Shown in pieces: positions 34,035 through 44,330 of a DNA stretch of 64,000 nucleotides (position 1 is the stretch's first letter; every line of letters starts with the position of its first letter). The stretch comes from Staphylococcus sp. NRL 16/872 (GTDB lineage: Bacteria; Bacillota; Bacilli; Staphylococcales; Staphylococcaceae): positions 372,001 through 436,000 of the forward strand of contig NZ_CP119327.1 of NCBI RefSeq assembly GCF_022815905.2, in the 5' to 3' direction. The notes beneath the pieces are model-generated. The model was not told the origin of the DNA, made no database searches, and was given only the letters and a program-made list of their open reading frames with translations. Both the position numbers and the translations under genes were made by a program.

Positions 34035-35837
34035 ATGGAAGATAATAGATACAAAAGGTTGGATAAATTTAATCAACCCCATTATCTACCTGGCCTAGAT
34101 GGTTTGAGGGCCATTGCAGTATTAGGTATTATCATTTATCATCTAAATGCTAAATGGTTAACTGGAGGATTTCTAGGAGTAGATACTTTCTTTGTAATCT
34201 CTGGTTATTTGATAACAAGTTTATTACTTAGTGAATATTATAGAAATAATACGATTGATTTAATTGGTTTTTGGATTAGAAGGTTAAAGCGACTTATACC
34301 TGCAGTTTTATTCTTAATAACTGTTGTATTAATATTCACTCTGATTTTTAAGCCAGAGTTAATCGTAGATATTAAGAAGGATTCTATAGCTGCTATTTTT
34401 TATGTGTCCAATTGGTGGTACATTTTTCAAGATGTAGATTACTTTAATCAGTTTTCAGTAGCGCCATTAAAGCATCTTTGGTCACTTGCTATTGAAGAAC
34501 AATTTTATTTAATTTTCCCTATTGTTTTATTAGGGTGCTTAAAATTATTTAAAAGAAAAATAGTTATTTTAATATTATTTATTGTTTCTATTGTATCTTT
34601 ATTAGCAATGTTTATTATATATACATATACAGGTAACAGTTCTAGAGTATATTTTGGAACAGATACAAGATTACAAACGTTATTATTAGGTAGTATTTTA
34701 GCCTTTATTTGGCCAGCTTTTTCTTTAGAGAAAAGTAAATCTCAAGCAAAGAAAATTGGTATAAGTGCTATTGGAATTATAAGTATTATAGTACTTGTAG
34801 TTTTATTCTTTGTGGTTAGTGATCAAGATAAATGGATTTATAGTGGTGGATTTTACATCATTTCATTTTTAACACTATTTATTATTGCTAGTGTTGTACA
34901 TCCATCAAGTTTATTAGCTAAATTCCTTAGCTTCCCATTATTTATTTATATTGGGAAACGTTCATATAGTTTATATTTATGGCATTTTCCTATAATTGTT
35001 TTTCTAAATAGCTATTTTGTTCAAGGGCAAATTCCTTGGTATATATACATTATTGAAATTATATTAATGTATATTATGGCTCAAATTTCGTACAGATTTA
35101 TTGAAACACCAATTAGGAAAAAAGGTTTCAAAGCCTTTGCAGTTAATCCAATTAAATTCAATAAATTTTTACGTACTATAGTCGTTTTACTTTTAATTAT
35201 TCCATCATTAGTTATTCTTTTTGGTACGTTTGACAGTTTAGGTAAAGAGCATGATAAGCAACAAGCTAATAAGCAAAAATCATTTAAAACTGAGCATAAA
35301 CCAAAAAATAACCCAAGTAATAATGAGAATAATAATGGTAAAACAGTCGATGTTAAAAAAATGTCTCCTTTATTACTAGGTGATTCAGTAATGGTAGATA
35401 TTGGTGAAGTGTTTACTGAAAAAGTTCCTAATGCCAATGTTGATGGTAAAGTAGGACGTCAACTTATTGAAGGTAAGGATATTGTAGACCAGAATTATCA
35501 AAATTATACTAAAAAAGGACAAAGCGTAGTTGTTGAATTAGGTACAAATGGTGAGTTTACTAAAGATCAATTAAATGAACTCATTGATAGTTTAGGAAAA
35601 GCTGACATTTATTTAATAACTGTAAGAGTGCCAAGAGATTATGAACAAAACAATAATAAACTTATGGAAGAAGCAGCTAAAAAACATAAGAATGTTCATA
35701 TTGTAGAATGGTATAAAGCATCTGAAGGACATCAAGAATACTTTGCTTATGATGGTATACATCTAGAATATAGTGGTTGTAAAGCGTTAAGCAATGAGAT
35801 AATTAAGAAAATGAAAGAAGTAAATAGCAAAAAATAA
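34035..35837 (+). CDS. oatA: Peptidoglycan O-acetyltransferase
   Basis: A 600-aa integral membrane enzyme that O-acetylates MurNAc and so gives lysozyme resistance. The N-terminal acyltransferase-3 domain has about 11 helices, starting [14 protein letters not shown], with His36 in IIIYHLN and the [11 protein letters not shown] segment. After a charged linker comes an extracytoplasmic SGNH domain with GDSVM (Ser), GTNG and [10 protein letters not shown] (Asp/His). The start is ATG 34035 with GGGGTG upstream, giving a length like S. aureus OatA. It lies between isaA and crtO, as in S. aureus. Confidence 0.94.
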   Translation: MEDNRYKRLDKFNQPHYLPGLDGLRAIAVLGIIIYHLNAKWLTGGFLGVDTFFVISGYLITSLLLSEYYRNNTIDLIGFWIRRLKRLIPAVLFLITVVLIFTLIFKPELIVDIKKDSIAAIFYVSNWWYIFQDVDYFNQFSVAPLKHLWSLAIEEQFYLIFPIVLLGCLKLFKRKIVILILFIVSIVSLLAMFIIYTYTGNSSRVYFGTDTRLQTLLLGSILAFIWPAFSLEKSKSQAKKIGISAIGIISIIVLVVLFFVVSDQDKWIYSGGFYIISFLTLFIIASVVHPSSLLAKFLSFPLFIYIGKRSYSLYLWHFPIIVFLNSYFVQGQIPWYIYIIEIILMYIMAQISYRFIETPIRKKGFKAFAVNPIKFNKFLRTIVVLLLIIPSLVILFGTFDSLGKEHDKQQANKQKSFKTEHKPKNNPSNNENNNGKTVDVKKMSPLLLGDSVMVDIGEVFTEKVPNANVDGKVGRQLIEGKDIVDQNYQNYTKKGQSVVVELGTNGEFTKDQLNELIDSLGKADIYLITVRVPRDYEQNNNKLMEEAAKKHKNVHIVEWYKASEGHQEYFAYDGIHLEYSGCKALSNEIIKKMKEVNSKK

Positions 35838-35866
35838 AATATCAATAGCTAACGAGTAAATTTATT

Positions 35867-35919
35867 AGAGCGAGTGAGAAATCAATTTTAATTAAAATGA
35901 TTTTTCTCTCGCTCTTTTT
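35867..35919 (+). terminator. Terminator after oatA
   Basis: agagcgag-tgagaaatca pairs with tgattt-tctctcgctct, with TTTTT at the end. Confidence 0.88.
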
Positions 35920-35957
35920 ATGAATAATGAAAGTAATAATTATAGCCTTTTCTACGC

Positions 35958-35983
35958 GTTTTATAGTGTGATATTAAGGGAAT
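35958..35983 (+). promoter_or_regulatory. SigB-type promoter of crtOPQMN
   Basis: GTTTTA (35958-35963), 14-base spacer, GGGAAT (35978-35983). The crt operon of S. aureus is SigB-dependent, and the site is 36 bases before crtO. Confidence 0.75.
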
Positions 35984-36018
35984 AACGATAATTAATAATG
36001 CTTTGAGGAAATAGATTG

Positions 36019-36516
36019 ATGAAACATATTTTAAAGATTTTTAAGTTGATACTGTTACATAGTGTGTTTTGGAGTTCAACTCAATTGATATTATCTTCTT
36101 TATGTATAAAACTCCCTAGTACAATGTTTGAACAATATAGTCGTTTATTTAAATCATTTTCCTGGGAAAAGGAAGGGAAACTATGGAATGACACATTTAA
36201 GATTAATAAATGGAAACACTATATTCCTGAAGGTAGTCAGTTAAATCATAATATATTTAATAAAAAATATTTAACTTCATTTCATTCTAATTATATACAT
36301 ACAATGATTTTAGAAATGAGACGTGCAGAGTTTGTACATTGGCTATCCATGATGCCAGTGTTAGTGTTTTATAAAGCGCCTAGATATATTCAAATAATAA
36401 ATATTTGTTATGTGCTAGTAGCTAATTTACCTATAATAGTGACACAACGCTATCATCGGCCAAGGTTGGAAAAAATATATCAAATAAAATTGGAAAGAGG
36501 TGCCCATCGTGACTAA
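36019..36516 (+). CDS. crtO: Glycosyl-4,4'-diaponeurosporenoate acyltransferase
   Basis: Last step of staphyloxanthin synthesis: acylation of the glucosyl carotenoid ester. A 165-aa membrane protein, the same length as S. aureus CrtO, with helices near the N-terminus and at about 108-140 and the family blocks [17 protein letters not shown] and [17 protein letters not shown] 36019 is preferred to TTG 36016; GAGGAA lies 8 bases upstream. It is the first gene of the operon, and its end overlaps crtP by 8 bases. Confidence 0.93.
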   Translation: MKHILKIFKLILLHSVFWSSTQLILSSLCIKLPSTMFEQYSRLFKSFSWEKEGKLWNDTFKINKWKHYIPEGSQLNHNIFNKKYLTSFHSNYIHTMILEMRRAEFVHWLSMMPVLVFYKAPRYIQIINICYVLVANLPIIVTQRYHRPRLEKIYQIKLERGAHRD

Positions 36517-38008
36517 GAAAAAAATAATAGTTATCGGGGGTGGGTTAGGAGGCATTTCAGCTGCTATTCGTTTAGCTCAAAATGGTTTTGAAGTGAATCT
36601 TTATGAGAAAAATCATCATATCGGTGGAAAGGTAAATCGACTTGAAGCGCAAGGCTTTGGTTTTGATTTAGGACCTTCTATTTTAACTATGCTCTATATT
36701 TTTGAAAATTTATTTAGATATAGCCATAAAAAAATGTCAGACTATGTCACTATTGAGCGTTTGCCCTTACAATGGCGAAGCTTCTTTACTAATGGTGAGG
36801 TGATTGATTTATATGAAGATTTAACAGTAATGTCTCAAATGAATCAAAGTTTAAATGATGAGGATATTCAACAATTATATCAATTTTTGCAATATGCTGA
36901 AGGGATTCATCGTTTTACTGAAGAAGGTTATTTTGCATTAGGATTAGATACAGTGCATGAAATTATTAAATATCAAGGTCCTTTCAATTCTTTAAAAGGT
37001 GTTGATTACTTTTCAACGATGCAAGAAGCAATAAACCGATATATTGATAAACAAGAATTGAGAGATATGTTGGCTTACTTTATTAAATATGTAGGCTCTT
37101 CGTCTTATGATGCGCCGGCTGTACTAACGTTGCTTATTCATATGCAATATGAACAGGGTTTATGGTACGTTAAAGGTGGTATTCATCATTTAGCACATGC
37201 CTTAGAACAACTTGCTCGAGAAGAAGGCGTAACGATTCACACCGGAATAGATGTCCAAAGTATTGATACATATTTTAATCATGTAACTGGCGTGAGATTA
37301 GACAATGGTGAACATGTTAATGCAGATTACATTGTTTCGAATAGAGAAGTGATTCCAACTTATCGAGACTTGTTACACTTTTCAGAGAAAAAGCTAGAAA
37401 AACTAGAGCAGTCATTTGAACCTGCAAGTTCAGGGTATGTTATGCATCTAGGCGTGGATAAACAATACTCGCAATTAGCACATCATAATTTCTTCTTCTC
37501 AAGCGATTCTAAACGTAATTATCACGAAGTCTTTCATGAAAAGGTCTTGCCACAAGATCCGACAATTTATCTCGTGAATAGTAACAAAACGGATAAAACA
37601 CAAGCACCTGCAGGTTATGAGAATTTGAAAGTGTTACCGCATATTCCATATATTCAGGATAAACCGTTTACCGAAGAACAATATAGTAAATTTCGCGAAC
37701 GTGTATTAGATAAATTAGAACGAATGGGCTTAACGGATTTAAGTCAACATATAGTATATGAAGATATATGGACGCCGCACGATATTGAACATCATTATGC
37801 TTCGAATAAAGGGGCTATTTATGGTGTCGTCGCGGACCGCAAAAAGAATAAAGGTTTTAAGTTTCCTAAACAAAGCCAGTATTTTGAGAATCTCTACTTT
37901 GTAGGCGGTTCAGTCAATCCTGGGGGCGGTATGCCAATGGTGACGCTAAGTGGACAACAGGTTGCTGATAAAATTAATGCTAGAGAACAAGCTGACTTGC
38001 AAGAATAA
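36509..38008 (+). CDS. crtP: 4,4'-diaponeurosporene oxidase
   Basis: A 499-aa FAD-dependent oxidase of the phytoene-desaturase family that oxidises the terminal methyl of 4,4'-diaponeurosporene. The FAD motif is [14 protein letters not shown] near the start. [12 protein letters not shown] and the C-terminal [15 protein letters not shown] are family blocks. The start is GTG 36509, with AAAGAGG 8 bases upstream; the GTG at 36500 overlaps that site. It overlaps crtO by 8 bases, indicating coupled translation. The product is processed by an aldehyde dehydrogenase (AldH in S. aureus) that is not in this window. Confidence 0.95.
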   Translation: MTKKKIIVIGGGLGGISAAIRLAQNGFEVNLYEKNHHIGGKVNRLEAQGFGFDLGPSILTMLYIFENLFRYSHKKMSDYVTIERLPLQWRSFFTNGEVIDLYEDLTVMSQMNQSLNDEDIQQLYQFLQYAEGIHRFTEEGYFALGLDTVHEIIKYQGPFNSLKGVDYFSTMQEAINRYIDKQELRDMLAYFIKYVGSSSYDAPAVLTLLIHMQYEQGLWYVKGGIHHLAHALEQLAREEGVTIHTGIDVQSIDTYFNHVTGVRLDNGEHVNADYIVSNREVIPTYRDLLHFSEKKLEKLEQSFEPASSGYVMHLGVDKQYSQLAHHNFFFSSDSKRNYHEVFHEKVLPQDPTIYLVNSNKTDKTQAPAGYENLKVLPHIPYIQDKPFTEEQYSKFRERVLDKLERMGLTDLSQHIVYEDIWTPHDIEHHYASNKGAIYGVVADRKKNKGFKFPKQSQYFENLYFVGGSVNPGGGMPMVTLSGQQVADKINAREQADLQE

Positions 38009-38028
38009 ACGGAAGGAGAGAAGCGCTA

Positions 38029-39159
38029 GTGAAAGTATTAGAACCACTATTGCACGGCTTGATAGGGACGTCTGTATTAAGTGGGTACTTGATGTACAAT
38101 CGCCGTCATTTACTACATTTTCAAAAAGAAAATACTGCTAGCGTTTCTCAATCTATCAGTATCGTTATTCCTGCAAGAGATGAAGCCAAGCGGTTACCGC
38201 ATTTACTTAAAAGTTTGAAGCGACAAACGATACAAGCAGAAGTCATCGTAATGGATGATGGGTCGCAAGATGATACGGTTCGAGTTGCGAAAGAATGGGG
38301 TGCGAAAGTCTACAGTGTAACTGAGGACGAGAAGAATAAAAGATGGTATGGGAAATCCTTCGCTTGCTATCAAGGTATGAACTATGGAATTACAGATATT
38401 GTCATGTTTATAGATGCAGATGTCGTATTATTGGATGACCAAGCTTTAGAGGCTATCTTACAAAGCTATGAGAAACAACAATATCGTGGATTACTAAGCA
38501 TACAACCTTATCACATCGTTAAAAAGCCCTATGAACAGTTATCGGCTTTATTTAATTTAATGACGATGGTGGGGATGAATCAATTCTCAAGTATTGCCAA
38601 GAAGGAACCACAGTCTTTAGCATTTGGGCCTGTGACGGTGATGAATCAAGCGGATTATGCTTTAACACAAGGTCATTACAATGCGCGTAACTATATTATT
38701 GAAGGATTCGCATTAGGTGAAGCATTCAAACAACGACAGTTGCCGGTGGCTTGTTATGAAGGTCAAAACTATGTAGGGTTTAGAATGTATGAAGAAGGGC
38801 CAAGGAGCTTAATCGAAGGCTGGACCAAACATTTAGCAGTAGGTGCCTCTCAGACACAAGGACGTATTATGACGTTAATAATCATGTGGATGATAGGGAA
38901 TATGTTGATGCCATTTGCTTTGATAATGAGCTTTTTATCAAAATCTATGTCTTTAAAGCGTATTAGTTTATCCTTTGCCTTAGCTACGCTACAATTTATT
39001 CGATTACATAAACGTATTGGATCATTTTCGATTTTATTTTTACTCTTAAATCCAATATTATTCTTAGTATTTATTTTCATTTTTATGAATTCTTATCGTC
39101 ATATTCATTTTACAAAAACGGTACAATGGAAAGGACGTACTTTTAATATTAATCATTAA
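38029..39159 (+). CDS. crtQ: 4,4'-diaponeurosporenoate glycosyltransferase
   Basis: A 376-aa family-2 glycosyltransferase that adds glucose to 4,4'-diaponeurosporenoate. The GT-A fold begins at SIVIPARDEAKRLPHLL (about 43-59). The DxD-like motif is MFIDADVVLLD, and hydrophobic helices at about 285-370 anchor it in the membrane. The start is GTG with GGAGAG upstream. It comes 20 bases after crtP. Confidence 0.94.
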   Translation: MKVLEPLLHGLIGTSVLSGYLMYNRRHLLHFQKENTASVSQSISIVIPARDEAKRLPHLLKSLKRQTIQAEVIVMDDGSQDDTVRVAKEWGAKVYSVTEDEKNKRWYGKSFACYQGMNYGITDIVMFIDADVVLLDDQALEAILQSYEKQQYRGLLSIQPYHIVKKPYEQLSALFNLMTMVGMNQFSSIAKKEPQSLAFGPVTVMNQADYALTQGHYNARNYIIEGFALGEAFKQRQLPVACYEGQNYVGFRMYEEGPRSLIEGWTKHLAVGASQTQGRIMTLIIMWMIGNMLMPFALIMSFLSKSMSLKRISLSFALATLQFIRLHKRIGSFSILFLLLNPILFLVFIFIFMNSYRHIHFTKTVQWKGRTFNINH

Positions 39160-39180
39160 TGCATAAACAGGGGGCTCTCC

Positions 39181-40044
39181 ATGAGAACTATAGAGGAAAG
39201 TTATCAATATTGTCATCAAATTATGAAGGATTATTCAAAAAGTTTTTCATACGCTTTTGATATGTTACCAGAACAACAACGTCAAGCGATTTGGGCTATT
39301 TATGCCGTGTGTCGTATTGTTGATGATAGTATCGATATACATCAAGATGTTGAGTATTTACATAAAATTCGTCGTGATGTGCAGTTGATTGAAAATCACG
39401 CTAGTATACCTGATACTTTTGAAAGTGATGAACAAATTATGTTGGCCTTTGCTGATACGAGTCAACATTTTCAAATGAATTATCAGGCCCTTTATGACTT
39501 GATTGATACTGTGGAAGCGGATCAACACTTCGAAATGTTTGAAACAGATCAAGGGTTATTAGATTACTGCTATGGTGTAGCAGGCACGGTCGGTGTGTTG
39601 CTTATTCCAATCTTATCTACGCCACCAACTCAAGAGGCTTACGGTAATGGTAAACAATTAGGTGAAGCACTACAGCTTACAAATATTTTACGTGATGTAG
39701 GTGAAGACTATCGTAATGGTCGTATTTACTTTAGTATTGAACGTCTAAATGAATTTGATGTTGACATCGATAAAGAAATTGATCGTCAAACCCCGTCAGA
39801 TAATTATAAGCGTATATGGGAATTTTATGCCAAGTTAGCTGATGATAACTACGACGCTGTACTTAACAATTTAGAGGTATACAATAAAGAATCACGTATG
39901 ATTATAGAGCTTGCTGCTGAGGTGTATCGAGGCATTTTAAATGAAGTAAGAAAAGCAGATTATACGCTTGATAAACGCGTCTATGTGTCAACTTGGAAGA
40001 AGAATAAAATTTACCGTAGTTTAAAGAAAAAATATAAAGCTTAG
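39181..40044 (+). CDS. crtM: Dehydrosqualene synthase
   Basis: Condenses two farnesyl diphosphates to dehydrosqualene, the first committed step of staphyloxanthin. A 287-aa squalene/phytoene-synthase fold with both aspartate-rich motifs: CRIVDDSID (about 45-53) and NILRDVGEDYRNGRIYF (about 168-184). AGGGGGC lies before the ATG. The farnesyl diphosphate derives from the mevalonate route encoded at the right end of the window. Confidence 0.96.
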   Translation: MRTIEESYQYCHQIMKDYSKSFSYAFDMLPEQQRQAIWAIYAVCRIVDDSIDIHQDVEYLHKIRRDVQLIENHASIPDTFESDEQIMLAFADTSQHFQMNYQALYDLIDTVEADQHFEMFETDQGLLDYCYGVAGTVGVLLIPILSTPPTQEAYGNGKQLGEALQLTNILRDVGEDYRNGRIYFSIERLNEFDVDIDKEIDRQTPSDNYKRIWEFYAKLADDNYDAVLNNLEVYNKESRMIIELAAEVYRGILNEVRKADYTLDKRVYVSTWKKNKIYRSLKKKYKA

Positions 40045-40055
40045 GTGGTAATGCT

Positions 40056-41561
40056 ATGAAGATAGCCATTGTTGGCGCAGGGGTAACCGGATTGGCGGCT
40101 GCTGCAAGGTTAGCTGCGCATGGACATCAAGTCACCCTATTTGAGAAAAATGAACAAGTGGGCGGACGTATGAGTCAATTCAAAAAAGATGGCTTTACTT
40201 TTGATATGGGACCAACGATTGTCATGGTGCCCGATGTATATAAAGCAGTATTTGAAGAAAGTGGTAAACATTACGAAGATTATATAGATATGCGACAGTT
40301 AACGCATATCTTTGACATTTATTTCTCTGATAAAGATAAAGTAAGTGTGTCTACCGATTTACCACAACTTAGTCAGGCGCTAGAAGCGATTGAGCCTGGT
40401 TCTACACCAGGATTTATGTCGTTTTTAACTGATGTATATAAACGCTATGAAGTTGCACGTAAGTACTTCTTAGAACGCACGTTTCGTAAACCGAGTGAAT
40501 TTTACAATCCACTCTCATTATATCGTGGCTTAAAATTACATACCTTTAATAAAGCAAACCAACTCATTGATAACTACGTGGCCAATGATAAAATACGTAA
40601 ACTTTTAGCTTTTCAAACGTTATACATAGGTATTGATCCGAAACAGGGTCCTTCTATCTATTCAATTATTCCGATGATAGAAATGATGCATGGCGTGTAT
40701 TATATTAAGGGTGGCATGTACAGTTTGGCACAAGGTCTATTAAAGTTAGGTCAAGACCTCGGTGTAGAAGTGCGCTTGAATTCAGATGTGCAAGAAATTA
40801 TCATCGACCCTAAATTTAAACGCGCAGACGGTTTACGCGTGAATGACGAAATTCACCGTTTCGATAAAGTGCTTTGTACGGCTGATTTCCCATATGCAGC
40901 GCAACACTTGATGCCATCACATTCACCACTTAAGAAATATTCTTCTGAAAAGGTAGAAAACATGGACTACTCATGTTCCGCGTTTCTAGTGTATGCCGGC
41001 ATAAATCGCAATTTACGAGATAAAGTTCACGTACATAACGTTGTCTTTGCCGAAGACTTTAGAGGTAACATTGATGATATATTTAGTGGTAGAATGCCTG
41101 AAGATCCATCATTATATCTTTATTTCCCGGCTGTTGAAGATGAGACGTTAGCACCAGAAGGACAAATAGGTATGTATGCCTTAATGCCTGTCCCAGAATT
41201 AAAAACAGGAAATATTGATTGGCATGACCCAGCGATAATTGAACGTGCGAAAGAAGTCGTTTATAACAAGATTCAAACGATTGAAGCATTGAAAGATGTG
41301 CGAGAAGATGTGGTTTCAGAAACAGTTTTCACGCCGTTAGATTTTGAAAGTCGCTATAATGCTAAATTTGGTACGGCATTTGGTTTAATGCCGACATTGG
41401 CACAAAGTAATTATTATCGTCCACCTAATGTATCGAGAGACTATAAAGATTTATATTTTGCAGGCGCGAGTACACATCCAGGTGCTGGCGTGCCGATTGT
41501 ACTTACAAGCGCGAAGATTACAGCAGAAGCGATGTTAGATGACATCACACGTGGTCGTTAA
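40056..41561 (+). CDS. crtN: Dehydrosqualene desaturase
   Basis: A 501-aa FAD-dependent desaturase that introduces the conjugated double bonds giving 4,4'-diaponeurosporene, the yellow intermediate. The N-terminal motif is IAIVGAGVTGLAAAARL. FTFDMGPTIVMVPDVY follows, and FAGASTHPGAGVPIVL at the C-terminus is the carotenoid-desaturase signature. AGGTGG lies before the ATG. It is the last gene of the operon, 11 bases after crtM. No strong terminator is visible directly after it, so some reading into the next leader is possible. Confidence 0.96.
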   Translation: MKIAIVGAGVTGLAAAARLAAHGHQVTLFEKNEQVGGRMSQFKKDGFTFDMGPTIVMVPDVYKAVFEESGKHYEDYIDMRQLTHIFDIYFSDKDKVSVSTDLPQLSQALEAIEPGSTPGFMSFLTDVYKRYEVARKYFLERTFRKPSEFYNPLSLYRGLKLHTFNKANQLIDNYVANDKIRKLLAFQTLYIGIDPKQGPSIYSIIPMIEMMHGVYYIKGGMYSLAQGLLKLGQDLGVEVRLNSDVQEIIIDPKFKRADGLRVNDEIHRFDKVLCTADFPYAAQHLMPSHSPLKKYSSEKVENMDYSCSAFLVYAGINRNLRDKVHVHNVVFAEDFRGNIDDIFSGRMPEDPSLYLYFPAVEDETLAPEGQIGMYALMPVPELKTGNIDWHDPAIIERAKEVVYNKIQTIEALKDVREDVVSETVFTPLDFESRYNAKFGTAFGLMPTLAQSNYYRPPNVSRDYKDLYFAGASTHPGAGVPIVLTSAKITAEAMLDDITRGR

Positions 41562-41600
41562 ATTTTTAAATACAAAGAATAATTCAGAAAATTATCAATA

Positions 41601-41746
41601 TTGACAATACTTATCGAACTGATAAAATAAAATTAATTCGATAGAACTTATCTAGAGAAGTGTAAAGATTTAGCTGACGAAGATAAGTGTCATATATAAA
41701 CTTTTAGCTATATGTCACTTTTAAACAAGAGACATATAGCTTTTTT
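41601..41746 (+). promoter_or_regulatory. Promoter and riboswitch-like attenuator of the aminotransferase/D-lactate dehydrogenase operon
   Basis: TTGACA (41601-41606), 16-base spacer with TTATC-GAACT-GATAA dyad (41611-41625), TAAAAT (41623-41628). The transcript would then fold stem P1 acttatc (41646-41652) / gataagt (41682-41688). An antiterminator pairs 41687-41696 with 41709-41718 (9 of 10 bp). A perfect 11-bp terminator pairs 41706-41716 with 41731-41741 and is followed by T6. The last two are mutually exclusive. No reading frame for a leader peptide is seen, and it matches no riboswitch class I know. Confidence 0.65.
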
Positions 41747-41767
41747 ATATTTAAAAGGGGGATGTAA

Positions 41768-42928
41768 ATGGTAATATCTAAACGATTAGCAGCGATTCCA
41801 GAAAGTTACTTTGGTAAAACGATGGGGCGTAGAGTTGAACATGGCCCCCTTCCACTTATTAATATGGCCGTTGGTATTCCAGATGGAGAAACACCTCAAG
41901 GTATTGTCGATCATTTTGCAGAGGCTATACGTATTCCAGAGAACCAGAAATATGGGGCTTTCCATGGTAAAGAATCTTTCAAAGAAGCCATCGTTAATTT
42001 TTATCAACGACAATACAATGTCACGTTGGATAAAGATGAGGAAGTCTGTATTCTTTATGGTACGAAGAATGGGTTAGTCGCATTACCAACTTGTATCGTT
42101 AATCCTGGAGAGAATGTCTTATTGCCTGACCCGGGTTATACAGATTATTTAGCAGGTGTCATGTTGGCAGATGCTAACCCTGTTCCTTTGAATTTAGATC
42201 CTCCTGACTATTTGCCTGATTGGGATAAAGTAGACCAAGAGACGTTAGATAAAACTTCATTAATCTATTTAACGTATCCTAACAACCCTACAGGCTCTAC
42301 GGCGACGAAAGAAGTATTTGATGAAGCAATTCAGAAATTCAAAGGCACACGCACTAAGATTGTTCATGACTTCGCCTACAGTGCTTTTGGATTTGATGCT
42401 AAGAATCCGAGTATTCTTGCTTCTGAACATGGCAAAGACGTAGCAATCGAAATCTTTTCATTATCGAAAGGATATAATATGTCAGGCTTTCGTGTAGGAT
42501 TTGCAGTTGGCAATAAAGATATGATTCAAGCTCTTAAAAAATATCAAACGCATACTAACGCAGGGATGTTCGGTGCCTTACAAGACGCCGCAACCTATGC
42601 TTTAAATCATTACGATGATTTTTTAGATCAACAGAATGAAACATTTAAACGTCGTCGTGATACTTTTGAACAACGCTTAAGAGAAGCGAAATTACCATTT
42701 GTACACTCCAAAGGTGGAATTTATTCATGGCTTCAAACGCCTCCTGGGTATGACAGTGAAACGTTCGAACACTATTTACTACAAGAACAATCCATTTTAG
42801 TAGCCCCAGGCATTCCTTTTGGGGAAAATGGACGCCATTACGTTCGTATATCATTAGCACTTAACGATGATCAATTATCTGAAGCGGCTGATAGACTCGC
42901 CTCTTTAGCCTATTTATATCAAGTCTAA
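41768..42928 (+). CDS. Class I/II pyridoxal-phosphate aminotransferase
   Basis: A 386-aa fold-type I aminotransferase. GTKNGLVALPTCIVNPGENVL and PDPGYTDYLAG are typical of the N-terminal half. TYPNNPTGSTA binds PLP phosphate/substrate, and the Schiff-base lysine is in FSLSKGYNMSGFRVGF (Lys about 237). Members use aspartate, aromatic or diaminopimelate-type substrates, and the exact one is unknown. AAGGGGG precedes the ATG. It forms an operon with D-lactate dehydrogenase 28 bases downstream, behind the attenuator at 41646-41746. The pair may link an amino acid/2-oxoacid exchange with reduction of the 2-oxoacid. Confidence 0.85.
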   Translation: MVISKRLAAIPESYFGKTMGRRVEHGPLPLINMAVGIPDGETPQGIVDHFAEAIRIPENQKYGAFHGKESFKEAIVNFYQRQYNVTLDKDEEVCILYGTKNGLVALPTCIVNPGENVLLPDPGYTDYLAGVMLADANPVPLNLDPPDYLPDWDKVDQETLDKTSLIYLTYPNNPTGSTATKEVFDEAIQKFKGTRTKIVHDFAYSAFGFDAKNPSILASEHGKDVAIEIFSLSKGYNMSGFRVGFAVGNKDMIQALKKYQTHTNAGMFGALQDAATYALNHYDDFLDQQNETFKRRRDTFEQRLREAKLPFVHSKGGIYSWLQTPPGYDSETFEHYLLQEQSILVAPGIPFGENGRHYVRISLALNDDQLSEAADRLASLAYLYQV

Positions 42929-42956
42929 CAACTAAGAAGAAAAGAGATGATACATC

Positions 42957-43955
42957 ATGACTAAGATCAAAATAATGAGTGTTCGCGATGAAGATATTCC
43001 GTATATCGAAGAGTGGGCAACAAAAAATAAAGTGGAAGTAGAATTAAATAAAGCTTTTTTAACTGAAGAGAATGTGGATAGTGTTCAAGGGTTTGATGGA
43101 TTATCTCTATCTCAACAGCATCCTCTTTCAGAAGAAGTATTTGCGAAGTTACAACAATTTGGAATAAAACAAATTGCACAACGTAGCGCTGGCTTCGATA
43201 CGTATGATTTAAATTTAGCTTCGAAATACAATATTATTGTGTCAAATGTTCCTTCATATTCTCCAAGTTCGATTGCTGAATTTGCGGTAACTCAAGCAAT
43301 TAATATTGTCCGAAATCAAAATGATATTCAGTGCAAATTACGTGCGCATGATTTTAGATGGGAGCCTTCAATATTATCACGTTCAATTAGCGAATTAACT
43401 GTGGCTGTCATTGGTACGGGTCGCATTGGTTCAATTACTGCAAAGATATTTGCGAAAGGCTATAACAGTCGCGTAGTTGCGTACGATCCTTTTCCAAGTG
43501 AGCACGTAGCACAATATGTAGACTATAAAAACACGTTAGAAGATGCGTTGAAAGAGGCAGATATTGTGACCGTCCATATACCTGAGACAAAATATAATCA
43601 TCATTTATTCGATGCATCTCACTTCGCCCAATTCAAACGAGGTGCCGTCTTTGTTAACGCCGCGAGAGGTTCGATTGTTGATACCAAAGCATTACTTAGT
43701 GCTATTGATGAAGGACATATCAAAGGCGCGGCACTAGATACTTACGAACATGAAAGAGGGTTATTCCCTGGAGATTACCGTCAAAAAGCCTATAATGACG
43801 AATTATTAGATGAACTCATTGCGCGTGAAGATATTCTTTTAACGCCACACATCGCGTTTTATACTGATGCAGCCGTGAAAAATTTAATCGTAGATGCATT
43901 AGACGCTACAATGGATGTACTTAATACAGGTACTACTCGACTAAGAGTGAATTAA
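42957..43955 (+). CDS. ddh: D-lactate dehydrogenase (D-2-hydroxyacid dehydrogenase)
   Basis: A 332-aa NAD-dependent D-specific 2-hydroxyacid dehydrogenase that reduces pyruvate to D-lactate. Substrate Arg is in NAARGSIVDT, the NAD motif is VIGTGRIGS (GxGxxG), and the catalytic His is in LTPHIAFYT with the Glu in the YEHERG region. It matches staphylococcal D-LDH at the same map position. It sits second in an operon with an aminotransferase, so branched or aromatic 2-oxoacids are alternative substrates. A strong terminator follows. Confidence 0.9.
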   Translation: MTKIKIMSVRDEDIPYIEEWATKNKVEVELNKAFLTEENVDSVQGFDGLSLSQQHPLSEEVFAKLQQFGIKQIAQRSAGFDTYDLNLASKYNIIVSNVPSYSPSSIAEFAVTQAINIVRNQNDIQCKLRAHDFRWEPSILSRSISELTVAVIGTGRIGSITAKIFAKGYNSRVVAYDPFPSEHVAQYVDYKNTLEDALKEADIVTVHIPETKYNHHLFDASHFAQFKRGAVFVNAARGSIVDTKALLSAIDEGHIKGAALDTYEHERGLFPGDYRQKAYNDELLDELIAREDILLTPHIAFYTDAAVKNLIVDALDATMDVLNTGTTRLRVN

Positions 43956-43959
43956 AAAA

Positions 43960-43996
43960 TTCCAAGAGAAGCGCATCATCGCGTCTTCTCTTGGAA
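43960..43996. terminator. Terminator between ddh and copZ
   Basis: A near-perfect stem ttccaagagaagcgc / gcgtcttctcttggaa; it can serve both convergent genes. Confidence 0.85.
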
Positions 43997-44025
43997 CTTC
44001 ATATTATGATTATTAAAGTCATCGA

Positions 44026-44232
44026 TTATTTTACATCATAGCCTTGATCTTCGATGGCATCTTTCATTTCTTTCATTGAAACTTTATTGTCATCGTAATC
44101 GACTCTAACTTCATTTTTATCTAAATCTACTTCAGCGCTTCTCACACCGTTGATTTTAGCTAATGCTGATTCAATTGCATTTCTGCAATGATCACAACTC
44201 ATACCATCTACTTTAATTACATCATTAATCAT
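44026..44232 (-). CDS. copZ: Copper chaperone CopZ
   Basis: A 68-aa HMA-domain metallochaperone with the copper site in VDGMSCDHCRNAI (Cys-x-x-Cys) and the usual beta-alpha-beta pattern. It delivers Cu(I) to CopA or buffers it. GAGGTG lies before the ATG. It lies 98 bases downstream of copA on the same strand, with no terminator between, so it is expected to be co-transcribed from the CsoR-controlled promoter. Confidence 0.95.
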   Translation of the reverse strand: MINDVIKVDGMSCDHCRNAIESALAKINGVRSAEVDLDKNEVRVDYDDNKVSMKEMKDAIEDQGYDVK

Positions 44233-44330
44233 TTTACGTCACCTCCGAGAACTTCAATACTTATATACCCATATTTTACTCTTTTTATTATTGAAACAAA
44301 ATAAAATAGAATTATGTTAATGACAAACAT

